Shown here piece after piece: positions 57,470 to 64,000 of a stretch of DNA of 64,000 nucleotides. The first letter of the stretch is position 1, and every line of letters starts with the position of its first letter. The DNA comes from Rhodopirellula baltica SH 1 (GTDB lineage: Bacteria > Planctomycetota > Planctomycetia > Pirellulales > Pirellulaceae), in the NCBI RefSeq assembly GCF_000196115.1, contig NC_005027.1, positions 4,216,001 through 4,280,000 of the forward strand, read 5' to 3'. Made by a program: the position numbers and the translations under genes. The notes under the pieces were generated by a model, which did no database searches, had not been told where the DNA came from, and saw only the letters and a program-made list of their open reading frames with translations.

Positions 57470-59242
57470 TTAGGGCAACTGCCGAGTGATCGTAAGTCCG
57501 TTCAATTCAATCATGGCACCGGCTTGGTCGGTTCGCTGCAAAGCGATCGTTGAGACACCGGCGGCAAGGTCAACGACTCCGAGTGAATGCTGTTGAAATG
57601 TCAGCATTCGCCGAGGAGTCGCCTTGGAATCCAAATCAGGACGGACAACGCTCTTCATCGTGAATCGCGGCAGCGTTGTGGTGGCCTCCTGGTCGCCGGC
57701 CTTCAGCACAATCTCGGCCGAATCCGAATCGCAAACGTAGTGAATCACGACTTCGTATCGACCACTCTCTTTCACCTCAATAGGCCAAGTGATTCGGTCT
57801 CGCGTCGTTGTCCAGCGATCAGCCCAACTGTGTGCCCACGAAATTCCATCCGCAAACCCGACGCCGCCTTCCAGCTTCGCATCCACAGCGGGCAAGTAAA
57901 CGGACCGCATCGAATCAATGGGCACCGGCCGAATCGCTGTGATACTGGGTGTAATTTCCTGAACATATTTTTGGATCTGCGATCGCAACTGCTTCGTCAG
58001 TTCCGGATGACTCGACGCGATATCGGTGGTTTGGCCGGCGTCGGTCGTCATGTCGAACAAAGACGCCTTCGACTTCTCAATCGTCAATCGGTGAGTATTG
58101 GTTCGCACCGCCGCCTTGCCAAACTTCTGCAATTGCATCGGATTGGGGCGGTAGGTCAGGATCGAACGATCGGCAAGTGTGGGATCGGCCCCATCGCGTA
58201 TCAATTCGACCAAGCTCCTGCCGTCCAGCGGCACCTTTGTCGGTAAAGGAATATCACACCACTGCATCAGCGTCGGCAACAGATCGATGTGAGCCGCAAC
58301 TTGCGAAATGCTTTGCGGCTGAATGTTTCCTGTCCAACGGATGAAACAAGGCACGCGGCAACCTCCTTCGTGAACGCTGCCTTTGGTTCCTCGCATGCCA
58401 CCGTTGAAACGCTTCCCATTGGGCCCGTTGTCGGTCAGAAACACGACGATGGTCTCCTCATCCAACGAATGGTCCGAAAGACACTTTAGCAATCGAGACA
58501 CATTGGTGTCGATGTTCTGCACCATCGCGTAGACCGCTGCTGTTTTCTCGTCGATCGAACCGTCGTTGTATCGATCGAATAAATCTCGTCTCACCTGAAA
58601 CGGACCATGCGGCGCGTTGAACGGGACGTAGCAAAAGAATGGACGGTCGTGATGGTTTTGAATGAACTCCACCGCGGCATCGGTCAACACGTCCGTGATG
58701 TATCCCTTGGTTTGCACTGGCGTGCCGTTTCGTTCCAACAACGCATCGTCGTACAGATTGAAATGGCCGCCGCAGAAACCAAAGAACTCATTAAACCCTT
58801 GTCCGTTCGGGTGCAGCGGCATTTGGGCACCATTGTGCCACTTCCCAAAGCAGCCCGTCGCATATCCGGCGGAACGATACAATTCGGCGAGCGTTGTCTC
58901 TTCCGCTCTCATCACTTCACGCCTTCCGGTGACACCGGCGACTCCCGAGCGTTCGGGATAACGTCCCGTCAGCAAAGCCGCTCGTGTGGGAGCGCAAACA
59001 GGAGAGACATAAAAGCGGTCCAACCTCGCACTTTCATTCGCCAGAGCATCGAGCGTCGGAGTTGAGATCTTTGGATTCCGGTGCGCCGCCAAATCACCCC
59101 AACCTTGGTCGTCCGTCAAAATCAAAAGCACATTGGGACGATCGGAAGCCTCTGCTTGGATCGAAGTTCCTGCACCGATCACGAAGAGAACCATCACGAC
59201 GGTACGACAAATCTTCTTTGCACAAAAAATCGTCTTTGCCAT
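57470..59242 (-). CDS. secreted sulfatase with C-terminal extra domain
   Basis: The 590-residue protein has a signal peptide (about 1-31, VVMVLFVIGAGTSIQA). The formylglycine site is CAPTR at 83-87 (SPVCAPTRAALLTGR), with metal residues in the DDQGWGD region (44-50) and GHFNLYDD, and the HGPFQV block. It matches arylsulfatase type A. After the sulfatase core (about 35-450) it carries about 130 more residues: DGISWAHSWADRWTTTRD, RYEVVIHYVCDSDSAE and GVVDLAAGVSTIALQRT, a carbohydrate-binding or beta-sandwich-like module found on some planctomycete sulfatases. The substrate is not visible; sulfated polysaccharide is the likely class. ATG 59242 is the start; the open frame reaches 60133 without homology. 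Confidence 0.9.
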   Translation of the reverse strand: MAKTIFCAKKICRTVVMVLFVIGAGTSIQAEASDRPNVLLILTDDQGWGDLAAHRNPKISTPTLDALANESARLDRFYVSPVCAPTRAALLTGRYPERSGVAGVTGRREVMRAEETTLAELYRSAGYATGCFGKWHNGAQMPLHPNGQGFNEFFGFCGGHFNLYDDALLERNGTPVQTKGYITDVLTDAAVEFIQNHHDRPFFCYVPFNAPHGPFQVRRDLFDRYNDGSIDEKTAAVYAMVQNIDTNVSRLLKCLSDHSLDEETIVVFLTDNGPNGKRFNGGMRGTKGSVHEGGCRVPCFIRWTGNIQPQSISQVAAHIDLLPTLMQWCDIPLPTKVPLDGRSLVELIRDGADPTLADRSILTYRPNPMQLQKFGKAAVRTNTHRLTIEKSKASLFDMTTDAGQTTDIASSHPELTKQLRSQIQKYVQEITPSITAIRPVPIDSMRSVYLPAVDAKLEGGVGFADGISWAHSWADRWTTTRDRITWPIEVKESGRYEVVIHYVCDSDSAEIVLKAGDQEATTTLPRFTMKSVVRPDLDSKATPRRMLTFQQHSLGVVDLAAGVSTIALQRTDQAGAMIELNGLTITRQLP

Positions 59243-59398
59243 TCTGATTCTCAGTGTGTCCAGGATTGGTGGGGCGGGGTGGTTGTGGCTTTCCGGAACC
59301 AACGTCGCGACGGATTCCACGCCATGATAACTGCGCCTGGGCGAGCACAGTGTTAGACTTTCAACCACTTCCTTTGGCTCACACACAAGCAACCAACC

Positions 59399-60436
59399 AT
59401 GGCTCTCGAATTTCCCGAGTTGATCGAATCCGAAGCCCAACTTGACGCACTGCTCGCCCGGCCATCGGACGAGTTGGTGAAGTTCATGCAACAACTCGAT
59501 GGCGACCTGATCATCTTGGGCATTGCCGGAAAAATGGGCGTCAGCCTGGGACAACTGGCTGTCGCTGCCATTGAGAAAGCAGGCCTGCAAAAGAACGTTC
59601 TCGGGGTGGCTCGCTTTTCTGATGCGGACGCTCGCGCTCGCCTGGAATCTGCTGGCATCAAGACGATCCAGTGCGATTTGCTCAACCGAGAAGCGGTGGC
59701 CAACCTTCCTTCCGTGCCCAATGTCCTGTTCATGGCCGGGCGTAAATTTGGCACCGAGGGCGACGAACCTTTGACTTGGGCCATGAACACGATCGTTCCC
59801 GCGAACGTCGCCCATCATTTTCGCGATTCCAACATCGTTGCGTTTTCCACCGGGTGTGTTTACCCGCTGGCTCGTTTGGATCAACCACCGAACGAAGACA
59901 CTGCACCGGGGCCGATTGGTGAGTACGCTCAATCGTGCCTGGGGCGAGAACGGATGTTTGAGTACGGCAGCCTCGAGTGGGGAACACGCGTTTGCCTGTA
60001 CCGGCTTAACTATTCGATTGACCTGAAGTACGGCGTGCTGCATGACATCGCCACCAAAATCTGGAACGATCAACCGGTCGACAATTCTGTCCAAGCCTTC
60101 AACGTGATTTGGCAGGGTGATGCCAACCAGCAAGCGTTGATGTGTTTGGGGCAGTGCACTTCACCGGCAAACGTCCTCAATGTCACTGGTCCAGAAACAT
60201 TGCTCACCGAAGATGTTGCGATGCAACTCGGGGAACTGTTGGACAAGCCCGTTCGCTTCACAACCACTCCAGGCAATGCGTCTTACTTGAGCGATAGTTC
60301 CCGAGCAACCAAGCTGTTTGGGGCTCCATCCGTCAACGCCGAACAACTGATTCGTTGGCAAGCCCATTGGGTCAAGACCGGTGGTCGCTCGCTGAACAAA
60401 CCCACCCATTTCGAAGTCAGCGACGGAGCGTATTGA
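59399..60436 (+). CDS. NAD-dependent epimerase/dehydratase-family protein, atypical active site
   Basis: A 345-residue short-chain dehydrogenase/epimerase relative. The nucleotide-binding loop is LGIAGKMG at 40-47, a variant of GxxGxxG. Residues 148-158 (AFSTGCVYPLA) occupy the place of the catalytic serine-containing strand. The YxxxK pair is not intact: at 176-180 the sequence is YAQSC, so the lysine position holds Cys. The gene may have lost classical epimerase activity or use a different acid-base pair. It is followed four bases later by the DapA-like gene, so the two are co-translated and probably act in one pathway, perhaps uronate or sugar-acid breakdown (inference). Confidence 0.8.
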   Translation: MALEFPELIESEAQLDALLARPSDELVKFMQQLDGDLIILGIAGKMGVSLGQLAVAAIEKAGLQKNVLGVARFSDADARARLESAGIKTIQCDLLNREAVANLPSVPNVLFMAGRKFGTEGDEPLTWAMNTIVPANVAHHFRDSNIVAFSTGCVYPLARLDQPPNEDTAPGPIGEYAQSCLGRERMFEYGSLEWGTRVCLYRLNYSIDLKYGVLHDIATKIWNDQPVDNSVQAFNVIWQGDANQQALMCLGQCTSPANVLNVTGPETLLTEDVAMQLGELLDKPVRFTTTPGNASYLSDSSRATKLFGAPSVNAEQLIRWQAHWVKTGGRSLNKPTHFEVSDGAY

Positions 60437-60440
60437 ACCG

Positions 60441-61514
60441 ATGCAGATCAGTGACTTATCACCCACCATTCGCGAAAATGTTCGTCGGGGAGTCGTTATC
60501 CCTGCGCAACCGTTGGCACTGGATGCCGATCGGCAATTCGATTCGCGATACCAAACCGCGTTGACTCGTTATTACATCGACGCCGGTGCCGGTGGCATCG
60601 CCGTTGGTGTTCATTCCACCCAGTTCGCCATTCGCGATCCGTCGATTGCTTTGTATGAACCGGTGCTGCGTCTGGCGTCGGACGTCATCGATGAATACGC
60701 GGGTGCTCAGGGCCGAGAACTATTCAAGGTCGCTGGTGTTTGCGGAAAAACAAAGCAGGCAATTTGCGAGGCGGAGTTCGCCGTTTCTCAGCGATACCAC
60801 GCGTGTCTGTTGAGTCTGGCGGCATTAGCCGACGAATCAATCGACGAGTTAATTTCTCATTGCCGAGAAGTTGCCCAGGTCATGCCGGTGATTGGCTTCT
60901 ACTTGCAACCGGCCGTCGGTGGTTGTGTGTTGCCGTATGAATTCTGGCGGGAGTTCGCTGAGATTGAGAACGTCATCGCAATCAAACTGGCTCCCTTCAA
61001 CCGCTACCAAACTTTGGATGTGGTTCGTGCGGTTTGCGACGCCGACCGCGACGATGCAATCACTCTTTACACCGGCAACGATGACAACATCATCGCGGAC
61101 CTGTTGACTCCCTATCACATCGTCACGGACCACGGTGAGAAACGGGTCCGAATTCGCGGCGGTTTGCTCGGGCACTGGTGCGTGTGGACTCGAACGGCCG
61201 TTGAACTGCTCGATGAAATTCATGCCGTACTGGATCGCGGTGGCGACATTCCGTCGGAACTGCTCAGCCGCAACATCCAGGTCACGGATTGCAATGCGGC
61301 TTTCTTCGATGCGGCCAACGGTTTTGCTGGTTGCATCCCTGGAATCCACGAAGTGCTTCGTCGCCAAGGCTTGCTGGCCGGAACATGGTGCCTCGATCCA
61401 AACGAAGTCCTTTCCAGCGGTCAATCCAAAGAAATCGATCGTGTGATCGCCGCCTACCCTCACCTCCATGACAACGCATTCGTACGCGAAAATCTGAGCC
61501 GGTGGCTGCGTTGA
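60441..61514 (+). CDS. dihydrodipicolinate synthase (DapA)-family aldolase/lyase
   Basis: A 357-residue DapA/NAL-family protein with the TIM-barrel pattern. The Schiff-base lysine is K182 in ENVIAIKLAPF; Y154 in GFYLQPAVGG is the matching proton-relay tyrosine. About 60 residues more than E. coli DapA, mainly C-terminal. This family includes lysine-pathway DapA, N-acetylneuraminate lyase, and keto-deoxy sugar-acid aldolases. Genome context (epimerase-like gene four bases upstream, sulfatases on either side) favours sugar-acid breakdown rather than lysine synthesis, but the substrate cannot be read from sequence. ATG 60441 has no clear Shine-Dalgarno and may rely on coupling. Confidence 0.85.
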   Translation: MQISDLSPTIRENVRRGVVIPAQPLALDADRQFDSRYQTALTRYYIDAGAGGIAVGVHSTQFAIRDPSIALYEPVLRLASDVIDEYAGAQGRELFKVAGVCGKTKQAICEAEFAVSQRYHACLLSLAALADESIDELISHCREVAQVMPVIGFYLQPAVGGCVLPYEFWREFAEIENVIAIKLAPFNRYQTLDVVRAVCDADRDDAITLYTGNDDNIIADLLTPYHIVTDHGEKRVRIRGGLLGHWCVWTRTAVELLDEIHAVLDRGGDIPSELLSRNIQVTDCNAAFFDAANGFAGCIPGIHEVLRRQGLLAGTWCLDPNEVLSSGQSKEIDRVIAAYPHLHDNAFVRENLSRWLR

Positions 61515-61578
61515 ACATGCCCACCACAAACAGAACAACACGAAACGCCTGACACCTAGTTTTCACTGGAACAGCGAG

Positions 61579-63036
61579 ATGCAACCGATCCGATCCTGGA
61601 CGAACCACCTTTTGATGACGCTTGTGATGCTGCTGGTTGCCACCGCGGCTTCGGCGGCCGATCGCCCAAACATCTTGCTGATCGTTTCGGATGACCAGGG
61701 GTACAACGACTTGGGTCAACTCGGCAACGGAATCATCACACCCGCTCTGGATCGACTTGCCAAGGAAGGCACACGACTGACAAATTTCTATGTCGCTTGG
61801 CCCGCCTGCACACCGTCACGAGCCAGCTTGCTGACGGGCCGCTACCCGCAGCGAAACGGGATCTACGACATGATCCGCAACGAGGCCCCCGACTACGGTC
61901 ATCGCTACACGCCCGAAGAATACGCCGTGACCTTCGAACGCATCGGCGGAATGGATGAGCGAGAAGTCATCCTCCCGGCCGTGCTGCGGCCGGCCGGTTA
62001 CAAGAGCGGGATTTTTGGCAAATGGGACTTGGGTGCTCTTCAGCGAATGCTGCCAACATCGCGCGGCTTTGATGATTTCTATGGGTTCGTGAACACTGGC
62101 ATTGATTACTTCACGCACGAGCGATACGGCGTGCCCTGCATGGTTCGTAATCTCGAACCGACAGAAGCCGACAAGGGCACCTACTGCACGTACCTGTTTC
62201 AACGCGAAGCCCTGCGGTTTTTGGATGAGCACGCGGGCAACGAGCCATTCTTTTTGTATGTGCCGTTCAACGCACCGCACAATTCATCTTCTTTGGTTCC
62301 GACCATTCGTTCGTCGGTGCAGGCCCCGGATCAATTCAAAGCGATGTATCCGCCGGTTGAGGTGGAAACCAGAGTCACCGACCGCTATCGCTACGGCTCG
62401 CCCGCAACGGTCGCGACACCGCAAGCTCGTCGCCGCGACTACCGGGCAGCGGTCACCTGCATGGACGCGGCAATTGGCGAAATACTGGACCGCCTGGAAG
62501 CGAAACAAATGCTCGACGAGACGATTGTCGTTTTCTTCTCTGACAACGGCGGCAGTGGCGGTGCGGACAACTCGCCGTTACGAGGCCACAAGGCTCAAAC
62601 CTGGGAGGGTGGCATCCGTGTGCCTTGCCTCGTTCGTTGGCCGGCGGGACAAATCCCTGCCGGCGTGGTGAACGACGAATTCCTGACCAGCCTGGAATTG
62701 CTGCCGAGCTTTGCAGCAGCCGCAGGTGTGGAACCACCGCCCGGCGTCGTCCTCGACGGATTTGATTGGTGGCCCACTCTTCGCGGCGAAGCCGAGTCTC
62801 CTCGCAAGGAAATGTTCTGGAAACGCCGCGATCAAATCGGAGCAAGGGTCGGCCAATGGAAATGGGTCCAAATGGGTGAACAAGGCGGCCTGTTCAATCT
62901 CGAAGAAGACATCGCCGAAAAGAACGATCAGTCTCAAGCCAAACCAGAGATCCTCGCGATGGTGAAGGAACGCTACGCCAATTGGCTTCGCGAAATGGAA
63001 GCCGCTGACCCTCGTGGCCCCTTTCGAGATTTCTGA
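61579..63036 (+). CDS. secreted sulfatase (CTPSR type)
   Basis: A 485-residue arylsulfatase with a signal peptide (about 1-27, [13 protein letters not shown]). The formylglycine motif CTPSR is at 77-81 ([16 protein letters not shown]) and fits the canonical C-x-P-S-R. Metal-binding residues are in [12 protein letters not shown] (36-47), the [14 protein letters not shown] HxxH block and [14 protein letters not shown]. It should cleave sulfate esters, probably on algal or marine polysaccharides. It follows the DapA-like gene by 64 bases and may belong to the same unit. No anaerobic or formylglycine-generating enzyme gene is within the window. Confidence 0.92.
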   Translation: MQPIRSWTNHLLMTLVMLLVATAASAADRPNILLIVSDDQGYNDLGQLGNGIITPALDRLAKEGTRLTNFYVAWPACTPSRASLLTGRYPQRNGIYDMIRNEAPDYGHRYTPEEYAVTFERIGGMDEREVILPAVLRPAGYKSGIFGKWDLGALQRMLPTSRGFDDFYGFVNTGIDYFTHERYGVPCMVRNLEPTEADKGTYCTYLFQREALRFLDEHAGNEPFFLYVPFNAPHNSSSLVPTIRSSVQAPDQFKAMYPPVEVETRVTDRYRYGSPATVATPQARRRDYRAAVTCMDAAIGEILDRLEAKQMLDETIVVFFSDNGGSGGADNSPLRGHKAQTWEGGIRVPCLVRWPAGQIPAGVVNDEFLTSLELLPSFAAAAGVEPPPGVVLDGFDWWPTLRGEAESPRKEMFWKRRDQIGARVGQWKWVQMGEQGGLFNLEEDIAEKNDQSQAKPEILAMVKERYANWLREMEAADPRGPFRDF

Positions 63037-63355
63037 CAGCCCTCGATTTGCTTCTCGCGAGAGCGAAGGACGCGGCACTCCTGGACCAACCCCGGGTCGC
63101 TCACTTGGGACCGCCCCCGTTTGGCGGTGCCTGATTGGTTCGCCAACCGCTGGTGAAAAGTTGCACTCATTTTTGAGATTCTCGCGAAACAATTGCATCG
63201 CAGGAGAACTTAATCCCCTTAGAAGTGGCACAACGAGCACCAAGCGATTCTTGGAAGACGTTGTCTTGTCTACCACTCCGGCACCACAGTCGAATTCTCG
63301 ACTTCAGCATTGGCTGGTGCCATCCATTCGCGATTCAGCTCTCGGGGAGAGTCTT
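63037..63355. other. spacer ahead of the DUF1559 gene
   Basis: About 320 bases with a small stem CCGCC/GGCGG around 63112-63128 and no gene. A GGGGAGAG ribosome-binding site lies just before ATG 63356. A promoter must be present but was not recognised. Confidence 0.45.
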
Positions 63356-64000
63356 ATGAAGAAGATGCGCAGAAACGGTTTTACATTGGTGGAACTATTG
63401 GTGGTCATTGCCATCATCGGCGTTCTTGTTGGATTGTTACTACCAGCAGTGCAAGCAGCTCGGGAAGCGGCTCGACGAATGAGCTGCAGCAACAACTTCA
63501 AGCAAATCGGCCTCGCACTTCACAACTACCACTCGGCTTACAACAAGCTGCCGGCACAGAAAGGTGGCACGAACAACGCCAACGACGGATCGCTGGGCGG
63601 AAACCAATTGCGTCTTGGTTGGTTGCCTACGATTTTGCCCTTCATCGAACAACAAGGATTGTGGGAACAAATCAGTCATCCGTTGGCAATCAACACGGAC
63701 GGAACACTCCGTACCACGCCTTGGCCGGGCATGGGACCAGCACCATGGCGAACGGACTACACGCCTTGGATCACTGAATTGGCTGCGCTTCGTTGCCCCA
63801 GCGATCCAGGAACCGGTCTGCCCGCACTGGGCCGAACCAACTACGCCGCGTGCCAAGGCGATGCCGTCGAATACAACGAAGTCGGTGCGTGGAGCGGTTC
63901 CAATCCACTCGTCATGAATTCGGGATACGCGGAACAAATCCGCATCTCGGGTCGCGGCATGTTTGTCGCTCGTCAGTACACCGGCTTCCGTGATGTCTTG
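63356..64000 (+). CDS. DUF1559 prepilin-like protein, 3' truncated
   Basis: The protein begins [20 protein letters not shown], a type IV prepilin/type II secretion N-methylation site (cleavage after Gly8, methylated Phe9) and hydrophobic helix. The DUF1559 signature follows: [35 protein letters not shown], then [15 protein letters not shown] and NYAACQGD. It is a planctomycete-specific pseudopilin-like family, secreted or surface-bound by a type II-like machine. The window ends 215 codons in; about another 80-130 residues should follow outside. The start has GGGGAGA five bases upstream. Confidence 0.9.
   Translation, partial: MKKMRRNGFTLVELLVVIAIIGVLVGLLLPAVQAAREAARRMSCSNNFKQIGLALHNYHSAYNKLPAQKGGTNNANDGSLGGNQLRLGWLPTILPFIEQQGLWEQISHPLAINTDGTLRTTPWPGMGPAPWRTDYTPWITELAALRCPSDPGTGLPALGRTNYAACQGDAVEYNEVGAWSGSNPLVMNSGYAEQIRISGRGMFVARQYTGFRDVL

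Overview
The window reads as a piece of chromosome from a marine planctomycete of the Rhodopirellula/Pirellulales type. The basis is gene content: a PVC-type dehydrogenase/haem-binding giant protein, a planctomycete cytochrome (PSCyt1/DUF1549/DUF1553) paired with a DUF1501 protein, a DUF1559 prepilin-like protein, several secreted sulfatases, ECF sigma factors next to Ser/Thr kinases, a double-length UvrA, and small membrane proteins with planctomycete N-terminal motifs (SIREL, NPYxSP). The species is inferred, not proven.

Layout. 1-4.7 kb: end of a membrane protein gene, then the translation block tRNA-Thr(UGU)-Tyr-Gly-Thr(GGU)-tuf-tRNA-Trp-secE-nusG-rplK, whose order matches E. coli but stops after rplK. 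Degenerate AGCT repeats in 7-nt phase sit in its spacers. 4.7-8.5 kb: secreted msrB, an orphan ABC ATPase, an rsmD-like methyltransferase and a secreted esterase. 8.5-13.4 kb: exported accessory proteins (a Gln-rich protein, a trypsin-like protease, a protein sharing a C-terminal domain with the first, a Tyr-rich protein and a CARDB-like protein). 13.4-20.6 kb: signalling block with a DFN-motif membrane kinase divergent from an ECF sigma factor, then a second ECF factor followed by a 1044-residue kinase with two RDD-like membrane regions. 20.6-22.7 kb: small membrane proteins and poorly coding DNA.

22.7-30.2 kb (minus strand): sulfate activation (cysD, fused cysNC) coupled to an M3 oligopeptidase, rsmG and a TPR lipoprotein. 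30.7-42.2 kb (minus strand): topA with a lysine-rich tail and a coupled small protein, a 2211-residue tandem UvrA, and the protein-arginine kinase pair mcsA-mcsB. 42.6-45.3 kb: trpE, a DUF2314 lipoprotein and a cluster of three dispersed-repeat copies. 45.3-63.0 kb: the secreted catabolic and haem-protein repertoire: a 1322-residue pseudo-SGNH/propeller/dihaem protein, an isoaspartyl peptidase fused to a SnoaL-like domain, a frameshifted PSCyt1-DUF1549-DUF1553 gene with its DUF1501 partner, two sulfatases, and between them an epimerase-like/DapA-like pair. The window ends inside a DUF1559 gene.

Co-operation: the 1-5 kb genes serve translation and protein export. CysD and CysNC make ATP-dependent APS/PAPS. 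McsA and McsB should mark proteins with phosphoarginine. Topoisomerase I and the double UvrA act on DNA. The 45-63 kb block probably handles sulfated and other complex polymers outside the cytoplasm. No complete biosynthetic cluster, prophage, transposase or CRISPR array was seen. The most unusual items are the double UvrA, the frameshifted PSCyt1-DUF1553 gene, the dispersed-repeat cluster, the 7-nt phased spacers and the peptidase-SnoaL fusion.
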